Below, piece by piece: positions 16,727-24,659 of a DNA stretch of 40,953 nt. The notes beneath the pieces are model-generated. The model was not told where the DNA came from and searched no databases. It saw only the letters and a program-made list of their open reading frames with translations. Position 1 is the first letter of the stretch, and each line of letters begins with the position of its first letter. Source of the DNA: Spirochaetaceae bacterium (lineage in GTDB: Bacteria > Spirochaetota > Spirochaetia > Treponematales > Rectinemataceae). The DNA is taken from contig JANXYQ010000086.1 in assembly GCA_025355995.1 (NCBI GenBank), positions 1 through 40,953 on the forward strand. Direction: 5' to 3'. The position numbers and the translations under genes were made by a program.

Positions 16727-16733
16727 TTACTCG

Positions 16734-16807
<74 letters not shown>

Positions 16808-16823
16808 GAATCGAACGGATGGC

Positions 16824-16853
16824 ATCTTATCTGAAGGCTTTAACCCATGTCAA
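16824..16853 (-). promoter_or_regulatory. tRNA-Ala promoter
   Basis: TTGACA (16853-16848), 18 bp, TAAGAT (16829-16824) on the minus strand; start expected near 16817, ten bases before the mature 5' end. Confidence 0.7.
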
Positions 16854-16904
16854 GCGGACTCAGGCGATTCGCGCGCGTGATTCGAATCCCGAAGCATCCT
16901 CTCC

Positions 16905-16940
16905 TTGTTGCTCGACCCCCCGGCAGTCCATACTATAGTA
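16905..16940 (+). promoter_or_regulatory. Leaderless-type promoter of the RNA methyltransferase gene
   Basis: TTGTTG (16905-16910), 18 bp, CATACT (16929-16934), six bases ATAGTA, then GTG 16941. The expected start lies at the GTG and no Shine-Dalgarno is present. Confidence 0.5.
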
Positions 16941-18308
16941 GTGAAATCACCAGAATACGGCCTAGCCATCTGCGCGCTCGGCCTCGAGAAAGTATGCCAG
17001 AACGAGATCGAGCGCATCGGCCTCGAGGTAGCGGGCAGGGAGCCGGGCCGGGTGCGCTTCGCCCTCGGCGTCCGGGGCGTGGACGATGCCGAAAAGGCCG
17101 CCGCTTCCCTCATGCGAGCCAACCTTTGCCTGCGCACCGCCGAGCGCGTCCTCGTGGAGGCCGGCCGCTTCCGCGCCCTCGATTTCGACCAGCTCTTCGA
17201 GACGGTCCGGACCCTGCCCTGGGAGCTCTACTTCCGCCGCGAGGACAAGCTCGTCATCGAGCGGGTGCGCATCAAGGATTCGCAGCTGGCGGCGCAGACC
17301 TCGGTTCAATCGGTGGTCCACAAGGCGATCTACGAGCGGCTGCTCTCGATATACAAGATCATCCGCATGCCCGAGACGGGCAGGGAGCGGGGCCTGCGCG
17401 TCTATCTCGACACGAACGATTGCGTCCTCGGGCTCGATACCTCGGGCGAGGCGCTGCACAAGCGGGGCTATCGCCTCGCCGTGGCCCAGGCCCCCCTCAA
17501 GGAGACCATCGCGGCGGGCATCCTCCTCCTCTCCGGCTGGAACCGCCGCCTGCCCCTGCTCGATCCCTTCTGCGGCTCGGGCACGATAGCAGTCGAGGCG
17601 GCCCTCTTCGCGATGGACCGAGCGCCCGGCCTGGGCCGCGCCTTCTCCCTCGAGGACATGCCCCTCGCGCTGGGCAGGGGCATGTCCTCGGCAGGCCCCC
17701 TGGCCGCCGAGACGGAGGCCGCCAAGGCCCGCGTGCGTCGGGACGCCGATTTCCGGATCGTCGGCAGCGACGCCGATCCCCGCGCCCTCGAGGCTGCCAA
17801 GGCGAACGCCGCCCGGGCGGGCGTCGCCGCCGGGCTGGAGTTCAGGCTCGCCAAGGCCGAGGACGCGAAGCCCGAGTACGAGGTCGGCAGCTTCCTGTGC
17901 AATCCGCCCTACGGCGAGAGGCTCGGCACCGTCGAGGAGGCCGAGGCCACCTACCGCGCCCTCGGCGAGACCGCCGAGCGCTTCTCGGGTTGGGGCCTGG
18001 GCTTCGTCACCAACAGGCCCGACTTCGGGGACTATTTCGGCCGCTACGCCACCGTGGCCCACAAGGTGATCAACGGCGCCGAGGAGCAGTGGTTCCACTG
18101 GTACCCGGCGGGCTCCGAGGGAGATCCGGGGCGCAAGCCCGAAGAGAAGCAGGCCGCGCGATTGGAGGGGTCGCGACGGCCCTCGGGCAGGCGCCCGAAC
18201 GATAGGTCGCGCTCGCAACCCGAGGGGGCGCGAAAGCCCGAGGGCCCGGGAAGGCCGTGGGTGGGGCCGGACAAGCCGGGCTGGAAATCCAAGAAGCCGC
18301 CTCGCTAG
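16941..18308 (+). CDS. rlmL: THUMP-domain class I RNA methyltransferase (RlmL/YpsC type)
   Basis: 455 aa. Probably methylates a guanine N2 in 23S rRNA using SAM. N-terminal THUMP/ferredoxin-like part (residues ~1-165, starting YGLAICALGLEKV), then a Rossmann methyltransferase domain with DPFCGSGTIAVEAAL, SDADPRALEAAKANA and the catalytic CNPPYGERL. After residue ~390 the protein ends in a disordered, Arg/Lys/Pro/Gly-rich tail of about 65 residues, likely an RNA-binding extension. Start GTG 16941 chosen because the family begins at this point and the promoter sits just before it; an upstream TTG at 16905 lies in the -35. The rlmL symbol is by family, not proven position. Confidence 0.85.
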   Translation: MKSPEYGLAICALGLEKVCQNEIERIGLEVAGREPGRVRFALGVRGVDDAEKAAASLMRANLCLRTAERVLVEAGRFRALDFDQLFETVRTLPWELYFRREDKLVIERVRIKDSQLAAQTSVQSVVHKAIYERLLSIYKIIRMPETGRERGLRVYLDTNDCVLGLDTSGEALHKRGYRLAVAQAPLKETIAAGILLLSGWNRRLPLLDPFCGSGTIAVEAALFAMDRAPGLGRAFSLEDMPLALGRGMSSAGPLAAETEAAKARVRRDADFRIVGSDADPRALEAAKANAARAGVAAGLEFRLAKAEDAKPEYEVGSFLCNPPYGERLGTVEEAEATYRALGETAERFSGWGLGFVTNRPDFGDYFGRYATVAHKVINGAEEQWFHWYPAGSEGDPGRKPEEKQAARLEGSRRPSGRRPNDRSRSQPEGARKPEGPGRPWVGPDKPGWKSKKPPR

Positions 18309-18344
18309 CAGTATATTGATGGCTCAAGGAGGCGACCGAAGCCC

Positions 18345-19805
18345 ATGCACACTCACGACGAGCAATACGGATACTGCGATCTTTCGGGGAACGCCTTGGA
18401 GCCCGAGAGCGCGTCGATAGTCGTTTTCGGCGCCACGGGCGACCTCGCCCGCAGGAAGATCTTTCCCGCCCTCTATAACCTCGAGCGCACGGGCATCCTC
18501 CCCGCGGATACCCGCGTAATCGGCTTCGCGAGGAGGGAGCTCACCCGCGAGCGATTCGCGGCCCAGTTGCGCGAGGCCTGCGCCCTGTACTCGCATTCGA
18601 AGCCCCTGGACGTCGAGGCCTGGGAGCGCCTCGCGGGCCGCATCTCCTATCTCCGCGGCTCCTTCGACGACGAAGGCGCCTACCGCGACCTCGCGCTACG
18701 CCTTGCCGAGCCGGGCAGTCCCGCGAACGCGCTGTTCTACCTCGCCGTCGCGCCGGAGGAGTTCGCGCCGGTCGCGCGCGGCCTCGCGGCCGCCGGCCTC
18801 GGCTGCGACGCTGTTCGCCGCGCGGCGGGCTCCTGCGGCCCCGCGCGTCGGCTGGTGGTGGAGAAGCCCTTCGGCCGCGACCGCGAGAGCGCCCGCGCCC
18901 TCAACGCCGTCCTTCAATCCTGCTTCGCCGAGGACGATATATTCCGCATCGACCACTATCTTGGCAAGGAAACCGTGCAGAACCTCCTGTACTTCCGTTT
19001 CGCCAACTCGATATTCGAGCCTCTCTGGAACCGCAACCACATCGAGTCCGTCGAGATCGACGTGCTCGAGACGGGCGGCATAGGGACGAGGGGAGGATAT
19101 TACGACAGGGCGGGAGCCGCCAGGGACATGCTGCAGAACCACCTCATCCAGCTGCTCTGCCTCGTCGCCATGGAGCCCCCCGCGGGCCTCGATCCCGAGT
19201 CCGTGCGCAACGAGAAGGTGAAGGTTCTGAAGTCCATCCGGGACTATTCCGCGCCCGAGCTCCTCGAGCGCTCTAGGAGGGGGCAATACTCCGGATACGC
19301 CGCCGAGGACCGCGTCGCGCCTGGCTCGGCCGCCGAGACCTTCGTGTCCCTGCGGCTCGAGGTCGATAACTGGCGCTTCGCAGGGGTGCCCTTCAAGCTC
19401 CGGACGGGCAAGGCTCTCGACAGGCAGGTGAGCGAGATCCGCGTCACCTTCCAGCGCCCGCCGGCCACCCTGTTCGCCGGCTACTGCGGCGAGCTCCTCT
19501 CCCCGAACGTCCTCACCCTCAGGATCCAGCCCGACGAGGGCATGTGGCTCGGCTTCAACGCCAAGGAGCCGGGAGCGGCCCGCGTCGCGCCCAAGGAGCT
19601 TCGCTTCGCCTATCGCGAGCGCAACGACGACTACTTCCCCGAGGCCTACGAGCGGCTCATAGCCGACGCCCTGGCCGGGGACTCGACCCTGTTCATCCGC
19701 TCCGACGAGACCGAGGAAGCCTGGCGGATAGTCGACGCGCTCGAGTCGGCATGGGCCGCTGGCCCCGCGCCCCTGCCCTACCCGGCGGGCTCCTCGGGGC
19801 CTTAG
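18345..19805 (+). CDS. zwf: Glucose-6-phosphate 1-dehydrogenase
   Basis: 486 aa, usual length. Oxidises glucose-6-phosphate to 6-phosphogluconolactone with NAD(P)+, first step of the oxidative pentose phosphate pathway. NAD(P)-binding motif GATGDLARRK (from residue 29), conserved VEKPFGRD, and substrate/catalytic motif RIDHYLGKE with His204. Start ATG 18345 lies 12 bp after AGGAGG. A TATATT (18312-18317) may be the -10. The stop overlaps the stop of the convergent kinase gene by four bases. pgl, the next enzyme, lies 1.1 kb downstream on the same strand. Confidence 0.97.
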   Translation: MHTHDEQYGYCDLSGNALEPESASIVVFGATGDLARRKIFPALYNLERTGILPADTRVIGFARRELTRERFAAQLREACALYSHSKPLDVEAWERLAGRISYLRGSFDDEGAYRDLALRLAEPGSPANALFYLAVAPEEFAPVARGLAAAGLGCDAVRRAAGSCGPARRLVVEKPFGRDRESARALNAVLQSCFAEDDIFRIDHYLGKETVQNLLYFRFANSIFEPLWNRNHIESVEIDVLETGGIGTRGGYYDRAGAARDMLQNHLIQLLCLVAMEPPAGLDPESVRNEKVKVLKSIRDYSAPELLERSRRGQYSGYAAEDRVAPGSAAETFVSLRLEVDNWRFAGVPFKLRTGKALDRQVSEIRVTFQRPPATLFAGYCGELLSPNVLTLRIQPDEGMWLGFNAKEPGAARVAPKELRFAYRERNDDYFPEAYERLIADALAGDSTLFIRSDETEEAWRIVDALESAWAAGPAPLPYPAGSSGP

Positions 19806-20719
19806 TCGGCGCTCACGGGCTCGACGCACTCGCGGATCGGGAAGATGATCGCCATCCGCGATCCGCCGCGCAGGGGGCCGGCCCCGCAGCGGCGGGCGAA
19901 GGACTCGACGAGGGCGATCCCCGCCGCCCCCGCCCTGGTCGTCAGGTCGAGCCCGTCGTCGCTCTCGGTGGCCAGCTCCAGCCCCTCCGGCACACCGTAG
20001 GCCTCGATCCTGGCCTTGGCGCCGTTCATCGACGCCCAGCGCGCCATCTCCATCGCTATGAAGACGAAGGTCTCGATGCTGCCGTGCGGGAGGCGGAGCA
20101 GGGAATCCGACTCGCAGAACGCGGAGACTCCCGGCCCGATGCTATAGGCTACCCTCTCGAGCACTAGCGACACGGGCCAGCCCCCTTCGGGCTCCGCCAC
20201 GCTAAGCAGCTCGTAGGAAAGCGCGAGCGCGTCCACGCGCGCCTTGATCGCGTCGAGCACGCCGAAGGTCCTTGCGTCTGCGGACTGGGATTCCAGCGCG
20301 AGCACCGATTGCAGTATCTGGAGGATGTTGTTGACGCGGTGGTCGAGCTCGTGGACTAGGCGGTCCCTATCCTTGAAGTGCCGCTCCACCGCGTCCAGGT
20401 CGTGCATGACGACGGTGTATCCGCCGTCCGGCTCGGGCAGGAGGTCCACCTTGCCGAAGCGCTTCTCGCCGGTGATGTGGACGATGCGCTTCGAGAAGGA
20501 GACGGCCTCGCCCGCCAAGGCGCGCTTCAGGAACGGCATTACCTCGTCGAAGAGCTTCTCTCCCCACAGCTCCCGGACGTGCATGCCGATCATCGATTCG
20601 GGCGTCCGGCCCAGGAGCCCGGCGTAGGCCTTGTTGGCGTAGCGGCAGCGCAACTCGGAATCCGTCGACCCGATGTATTGCGGCAATAGGTCGAGCATCC
20701 GCTTCGAGCTCTCGTCCAT
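19802..20719 (-). CDS. PAS/HisKA_2 sensor kinase-like protein with degenerate ATPase domain
   Basis: 305 aa, soluble. A PAS domain at residues ~10-110 (ADxxLRCRYANKAYAGLLGR-type start, GMHVRELWG). A HisKA_2-type phosphoacceptor helix contains His127 in LDHRVNNILQIL. The C-terminal ~110 residues have the position of a HATPase domain, but the N-box Asn expected in ELVxNAxKH is not seen (MEMARWASMNG), and only a weak G-box (GAAGIALV) remains. It may bind ligand or phosphate without normal kinase activity. Ribosome site AAGGAG six bases before ATG 20719. No receiver gene lies adjacent. Confidence 0.75.
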   Translation of the reverse strand: MDESSKRMLDLLPQYIGSTDSELRCRYANKAYAGLLGRTPESMIGMHVRELWGEKLFDEVMPFLKRALAGEAVSFSKRIVHITGEKRFGKVDLLPEPDGGYTVVMHDLDAVERHFKDRDRLVHELDHRVNNILQILQSVLALESQSADARTFGVLDAIKARVDALALSYELLSVAEPEGGWPVSLVLERVAYSIGPGVSAFCESDSLLRLPHGSIETFVFIAMEMARWASMNGAKARIEAYGVPEGLELATESDDGLDLTTRAGAAGIALVESFARRCGAGPLRGGSRMAIIFPIRECVEPVSAD

Positions 20720-20862
20720 GGGCGGCTCCTTGCCGGTAATCCGGCTCGCCGTGCTTGATGACGATCTCGTGAAAATGGCAGGGGGATACGAAGTGCGCGA
20801 AGCCTTATTTTACCTGCCGCCGAAGGCGCTAGCCCACGGCATTATTTCATGCTAACCCTTTG

Positions 20863-20915
20863 CCGCGGCATTTGCAAATTCCAGGGTAAAAAAGAGGCGA
20901 TTCCGCGGCATTTGC
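20863..20915 (+). repeat. Pair of 13-bp direct repeats upstream of pgl
   Basis: CCGCGGCATTTGC occurs at 20863-20875 and 20903-20915, 40 bp apart, about four helical turns. The second copy covers the start of the pgl -35. Possible regulator binding sites; the gap between the divergent kinase gene and pgl (20720-20946) holds nothing else recognised. Confidence 0.6.
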
Positions 20916-20946
20916 GCCGGCTGCCGGCGCGCCGTATACTGGCGGC
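20912..20946 (+). promoter_or_regulatory. Leaderless-type promoter of pgl
   Basis: TTGCGC (20912-20917), 17 bp, TATACT (20935-20940), six bases GGCGGC, then ATG 20947. Expected start at the A of ATG; no Shine-Dalgarno in the few upstream bases. Confidence 0.7.
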
Positions 20947-21636
20947 ATGACCGTTAAGACATTCAGGGGCGAGGACGCGTGGATCGAGGCCGCCCTCGCC
21001 GAGCTGCTCGCCGCCGCGCTCTCGGCGCGCGCCGAAGGCCGGGACTCCCTCGCCCTCGTCCTCGCCGGCGGCTCTACGCCGGAAGGCCCCTATCGCGCCA
21101 TGGCGGCGCAGGGCCTCGCCGGCCTCAGGGTAGATCTCTGGCTGGGCGATGAGCGCGTGGTTCCCGCCGCCGATCCCGCGCGCAACCTCATCATGGTCGA
21201 GCGCGCATTCGCCGATTGCTCCTGGGATTTCCCTCCGCGCCTCCGCGCCTGGCCGGAGGCGGAGACCGAGGCCCAGGCGATCTCAGCCAGCGCTCTCTAC
21301 GAGGAGGAGCTGGCCGCCTCTCTCGGAAGCGCCCCCGCCTTCGATCTGGCCCTTCTCGGCCTCGGCGCCGACGGCCACACGGCCAGCGTTTTTCCGAGCC
21401 GAGCCGGCTCGGAGGATGAAGGCGCTGGTCGCCTGGTCGCAGTTACCCGTTCGCCCCTGCCTCCGCCCCTCCGCATGACCCTGACCCTGGGCGCCCTCAG
21501 GGGCGCTCGCAGGCGCGTCTTCCTGGTCAGGGGATCGGACAAGCTCCCCGCCCTCGCCAGGCTCGAGGCCGAGGACCCGGCGATACCCGCCTCCGCCCTC
21601 GCCGGGCCCGGGGCGATCGCCCTCTACCTGCGTTAG
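20947..21636 (+). CDS. pgl: 6-phosphogluconolactonase (DevB type)
   Basis: 229 aa, usual for DevB. Hydrolyses 6-phosphogluconolactone made by Zwf to 6-phosphogluconate. Family motifs: LAGGSTPEGPYRA, LWLGDERVVPAADPARN and LLGLGADGHTASVFP. The start codon sits at the predicted transcription start. The stop (TAG) overlaps the marR stop by four bases in convergent orientation. No gnd gene lies within the window. Confidence 0.95.
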   Translation: MTVKTFRGEDAWIEAALAELLAAALSARAEGRDSLALVLAGGSTPEGPYRAMAAQGLAGLRVDLWLGDERVVPAADPARNLIMVERAFADCSWDFPPRLRAWPEAETEAQAISASALYEEELAASLGSAPAFDLALLGLGADGHTASVFPSRAGSEDEGAGRLVAVTRSPLPPPLRMTLTLGALRGARRRVFLVRGSDKLPALARLEAEDPAIPASALAGPGAIALYLR

Positions 21637-22097
21637 CCGCGCTCGGCATTCTCCAGGTTTGCTACGATCTTGCGGAGGCTTCTCTCGAAGGCGGCGATTT
21701 CGGATTCGCCGAGGCCGCGGTAGAAGAGCTCGGTCATCTTTTGCGAGGCCTCGCGGTACTTCGATTCGAGGGCGCGGTTGGCCTCCGTGCGCTCGATCAG
21801 GACTACTCGCCTGTCCTCGGGCGAAGGCGAGCGCCGGAGTAGCCCCGCTGCCTCGAGGCGGTCGAGCATGCTCGTCAAGGTCGAGGGCTCCAGGGCGGTG
21901 GCCTTGGACAGGGCGGTCGCGCCCATGTCCCCCGATTCCCAGAGGGCGAAGAGGATCCGGCCCTGGGCGGGGTTGATGGCGGCGAGCGAGGTTCGCTTGA
22001 GGATGCGCGCGAACACGCGCCCGCCGATCTGGTGGGCCTTCGCGACGAGGAAGCCTCCTTCCGAAGGAGGGCCGGCCCCTTCCCGCGCTTCGCTCAC
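21633..22097 (-). CDS. MarR family transcriptional regulator
   Basis: 154 aa. Winged-helix dimeric repressor that usually senses phenolics or oxidants. The wHTH spans ~residues 40-105: MGATALSKATALEPSTLTSMLDRLEAAGLL and the wing with SPEDRRVVLIERT (positions only approximate). Start GTG 22097 overlaps the upstream gene stop as GTGA, showing a two-gene operon with the PNPOx-fold protein. Autoregulation through the A+T-rich palindrome before that gene is likely. Confidence 0.9.
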   Translation of the reverse strand: MSEAREGAGPPSEGGFLVAKAHQIGGRVFARILKRTSLAAINPAQGRILFALWESGDMGATALSKATALEPSTLTSMLDRLEAAGLLRRSPSPEDRRVVLIERTEANRALESKYREASQKMTELFYRGLGESEIAAFERSLRKIVANLENAERG

Positions 22098-22543
22098 AAT
22101 TCCACGTCGAAGGCGCCGGAGGCGTGCCATCCGCGGGCCCGCACCGGATCGACGCGGAGGACCGTGTAGTCGGGGTCCGTGGGGCCCTTCGGGTAATACA
22201 TTTCCCAGCCCTCGACCCAGAGGGCGGCCTTCGCGCCTGCGTCGACCACCGCCCGGCCGGAGAGGCATAGGCCCGTGAATTCTGCCGGGATCATGAAGTA
22301 GACGCTGACCCAGGGTTCCGCCGCGGACTGGCGCGCCTTAACCGAGGAGGTATTCGTACCGAGGTAGACGGAGAGGCCCTTGTCCCTCTGGTACTCGGCG
22401 AGACTCGGGAAGCGCCTGTCGTCGCGTAGGTTGAAGAGGGCCCGGACGTGGGGATAGGGCTCCGCTCCGGTCGTGGCCAGGGCGAGCATGTCCGCCCTCC
22501 TCATGGTATCCAGGGCGAGGGTCTCGAGCTGCTTTGAGTCCAT
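22094..22543 (-). CDS. Pyridoxamine 5'-phosphate oxidase-fold flavin-binding protein
   Basis: 149 aa, split-barrel fold of the PNPOx-like/general stress protein 26 group. Visible: LALATTGAEPYPHVRALFNLR, FPSLAEYQ, YLGTNTSSVKARQ, VSVYFM, GLCLSGRAVV and a C-terminal YTVLRVDPVRARGW. Such proteins bind FMN or F420/haem-like cofactors and reduce small molecules; the substrate is unknown. Ribosome site GAGGAG before ATG 22543. First gene of an operon with the MarR regulator. Confidence 0.85.
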   Translation of the reverse strand: MDSKQLETLALDTMRRADMLALATTGAEPYPHVRALFNLRDDRRFPSLAEYQRDKGLSVYLGTNTSSVKARQSAAEPWVSVYFMIPAEFTGLCLSGRAVVDAGAKAALWVEGWEMYYPKGPTDPDYTVLRVDPVRARGWHASGAFDVEL

Positions 22544-22568
22544 GTTCCGCTCCTCGATAAAGGTTTTA

Positions 22569-22602
22569 TATAATATATTACTATATCGAAGTATTAGGTC
22601 AA
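22569..22602 (-). promoter_or_regulatory. Promoter with A+T-rich palindrome, probable MarR operator
   Basis: On the minus strand TTGACC (22602-22597) is followed 16 bp later by TAATAT (22580-22575). The spacer and -10 region form an imperfect palindrome (22569-22585, half-sites TATAnTA / TAnTATA, 12 of 17 positions symmetric). This stands out in a G+C-rich window and is typical of MarR binding sites. Operator role is inferred. Confidence 0.5.
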
Positions 22603-22651
22603 GTCCACAAGGGAGGTCAAAGCTTTATAACACTTAGCTTATGATCGGAGC

Positions 22652-23650
22652 CTACTGTGCGGCGAGCTGCCTTCGGGCGAAGGCCAGCTTCTCGCGCGCG
22701 TGGAAGGTTCCGCCTCCCTCGTGGTTGTTATAGGGGTATACCTTGATTTCCTTCGGCCCCGCATGCCAGTTATAGGCGGCGTAGACCGTGGAGGGCGGGC
22801 AGGTCATGTCCATGAGGCCGACGGAGTAGAGGGCGGGGGCCCTGGTCCTCGCCGCGAAATTGACGCCGTCGAAGTAGGAGAGGGTGCGGAAGGAACGCTC
22901 CTCCGCGTCGCGGTGGACTTTGAGGTAGCGGACGATCTCCCCGTAGGGGTCGGAGTCGGTGATCTCGGTGGCCCGGCGATAGTGGCAGAGGAAGGGCACC
23001 TCGGGCATTAGGAAGCGGACGTGGGGGGAGAGGGCCGCGGCAGCGATCGCGAGGCCACCGCCCTGGGAGCCGCCGGCGACGCCGATCCTCTCCGCGTCGA
23101 CGGCGGGATGGGCCGCGGCCGCCTCGACCGCCCTCGCGGTATCCGTCATGATGCGGCGGTAGTAGTAGGTATCCGGTGACTCGATGCCGCGCGTCATGAA
23201 GCCCGGGGCCGCCGGGCCGGAGACCGCCTCGTCGGGGGTATCGCCCGGCGACCAGCTGGAGCCTTGGCCCCGGCTGTCCATCACGAAATGGGCGTAGCCG
23301 GCCGATGCCCAGAAGAGGAAGTCCCAGGGGAAGGCCCGGCCCCCGCCGTAGCCGATGTACTCGACGACGCAGGGCAGCCGTCCGCCGCGGGAGGAGGGGA
23401 GGGAGGGCCGCAGGCCCGCCGCCGGGAGGATGAGCCAGCCGGCGACGCGCTGGCCGCCGTAGCCCGAGAACGAGACGTCGTAAGCCTCGACCGCGTCGAG
23501 CCCCGCGGCGTAGGGGACGAAGCGCGGATCCAGGGGATGGCGCCCGGCCTCGGCGAGGGTCGAGTCCCAGAACGCGTCGAAATCCTTTTCCTCTCGGCGC
23601 TCGGGCTTGTAGTCGGGGAGTTCGCCACGGGGAAGGTCGAAGAAAGCCAT
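22652..23650 (-). CDS. Acetylxylan esterase / cephalosporin-C deacetylase family hydrolase (AXE1)
   Basis: 332 aa, alpha/beta-hydrolase of carbohydrate esterase family 7 type, normally intracellular and active on acetylated xylo-oligosaccharides and other small acetyl esters. Landmarks: [28 protein letters not shown], nucleophile Ser195 in GGSQGGG, the acid Asp in [11 protein letters not shown] and His in [11 protein letters not shown]. Start ATG 23650 (not the in-frame 23680) has GAGGTGA at suitable distance and matches the family start MAFFDLP. Monocistronic; followed at its upstream side by a bidirectional terminator. Confidence 0.93.
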   Translation of the reverse strand: MAFFDLPRGELPDYKPERREEKDFDAFWDSTLAEAGRHPLDPRFVPYAAGLDAVEAYDVSFSGYGGQRVAGWLILPAAGLRPSLPSSRGGRLPCVVEYIGYGGGRAFPWDFLFWASAGYAHFVMDSRGQGSSWSPGDTPDEAVSGPAAPGFMTRGIESPDTYYYRRIMTDTARAVEAAAAHPAVDAERIGVAGGSQGGGLAIAAAALSPHVRFLMPEVPFLCHYRRATEITDSDPYGEIVRYLKVHRDAEERSFRTLSYFDGVNFAARTRAPALYSVGLMDMTCPPSTVYAAYNWHAGPKEIKVYPYNNHEGGGTFHAREKLAFARRQLAAQ

Positions 23651-23717
23651 GCTGTTCACCTCTGCGAGCGACACTAGCATGGCGCGCGGCGGCTCGCAAT
23701 CGGCGGTTCAGCCTACG

Positions 23718-23745
23718 AAAAGGCCGTCCCACGGGACGGCCTTTT
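23718..23745. terminator. Bidirectional intrinsic terminator
   Basis: AAAAGGCCGTCC-CACG-GGACGGCCTTTT: a perfect 12-bp stem with A/T tracts at both ends. It lies between the esterase start and the P-loop gene end, so on the minus strand it could end P-loop gene transcription. Confidence 0.8.
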
Positions 23746-23787
23746 AGGGTCCATCGGAGTCGGGCCTAGACGGTTTCCTTTCAGTCG

Positions 23788-23879
23788 GCGGAGACTTCAA
23801 GTCTCCGCTATACGCAGGTTGCCGAAGGCAACCCATACAGTCATTATCCTTACAGTCAGCGGAGACTTCAAGTCTCCGC
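23788..23879. repeat. Palindromic repeat cluster: two 21-bp hairpins flanking a 17-bp hairpin
   Basis: GCGGAGACTTCAAGTCTCCGC occurs at 23788-23808 and 23859-23879, each nearly fully self-complementary, within longer near-identical direct repeats (CAGTCRGCGGAGA... through CTATAMGCAGG). Between them GGTTGCCGAAGGCAACC (23817-23833) forms a third hairpin with 7-bp stem. REP-like layout. The second copy contains the last codons and the TGA of the P-loop gene. Confidence 0.85.
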
Positions 23880-24575
23880 TATAAGCAGGGTCTTCGCGTC
23901 CAATTTCAGCTTGAGGTCCAGGGGATTCATCCGGCCGTGGTCCTTGACGACGGTGAAATGGATGTACTCGGCCTTGGGCTCGAGTAGGATGAGGACCGAG
24001 ATCGAGTCGAGGCAGTCCTTGAGGAGGACGGGGAAGTTGTTCTTGTCCAGCTGGGGCTCGTCCCCGGCGAGGGTGGCCGAGTACCAGACCTCGAGGCCGG
24101 CCTCGGCGGCGAAGTCCTTGACCTTGGCGAGGCGGTCGCCCGACGCGCCCTTCGTGAAATCGTAGCCGTCGACGATGAGGGTGCTCGCCTTGAAGCCGCC
24201 CTCGTTGACCATTGCGCGCAGGGAATGGACGATCTGGTCGATCGTGACCGCCTCCTGGGCGAAGTTCATGATCACCCGGTTCTTGACCAGGCCGTCCTTG
24301 ATATCGCCGAACTTCTCGAGGTTCCTTCGCTTGGCGAGCTCGGAGAAGATGTTCTCGTACCAGGAGATGACGTAGCTCGTATGAGCCGTGAACGAAACGT
24401 GGATGACCTTCTCGCCCTGGAGGAGCTTGTCAAGGGCGAGCTGCACCAGGACGCTCGTCTTTCCGATGCCCTTGCGGCTGGCGATAACGCCGATATTGCC
24501 CGCCTTGAGTCCGCCCTCGATGGACTTCTCAAGGAGGCGGACCGGACTCTTTGCGATGAGCTCCTCTTTAAGCAT
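23868..24575 (-). CDS. RecA/KaiC-like P-loop ATPase
   Basis: 235 aa, single RecA-type domain. Walker A ASRKGIGKTS (residues 32-41), a Walker B-like STLIVDGYDF near residue 135, and a replicative helicase/KaiC-like context (EGGLKAGNIGVIASRKG). No HTH, zinc finger or second domain is seen. Closest in general form to stand-alone KaiC/DnaB-like ATPases conserved in spirochaetes; function unknown. Ribosome site AAGGAG before ATG 24575. The last four codons and stop lie inside a palindromic repeat, which may have reshaped the C-terminus. Confidence 0.8.
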   Translation of the reverse strand: MLKEELIAKSPVRLLEKSIEGGLKAGNIGVIASRKGIGKTSVLVQLALDKLLQGEKVIHVSFTAHTSYVISWYENIFSELAKRRNLEKFGDIKDGLVKNRVIMNFAQEAVTIDQIVHSLRAMVNEGGFKASTLIVDGYDFTKGASGDRLAKVKDFAAEAGLEVWYSATLAGDEPQLDKNNFPVLLKDCLDSISVLILLEPKAEYIHFTVVKDHGRMNPLDLKLKLDAKTLLIAET

Positions 24576-24595
24576 ATAGACTCCTTGTACTCGTC

Positions 24596-24624
24596 AGTAT
24601 AAACCAATTCGCCCGTCCGGGCAA
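24596..24624 (-). promoter_or_regulatory. Promoter of the P-loop ATPase gene
   Basis: TTGCCC (24624-24619), 17 bp, TATACT (24601-24596) on the minus strand. An inverted repeat GCCCG-TC-CGGGC (24611-24622) overlaps the -35 and could be an operator. Confidence 0.7.
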
Positions 24625-24659
24625 AAGCGTATTTCGGTAGCGAATCCTTTGAGAAGGTC

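Noticed and set aside
23788-23879. CRISPR-like repeats
   Set aside because: Only two copies, each a nearly complete palindrome, with a hairpin as the intervening sequence; no cas genes in the window.
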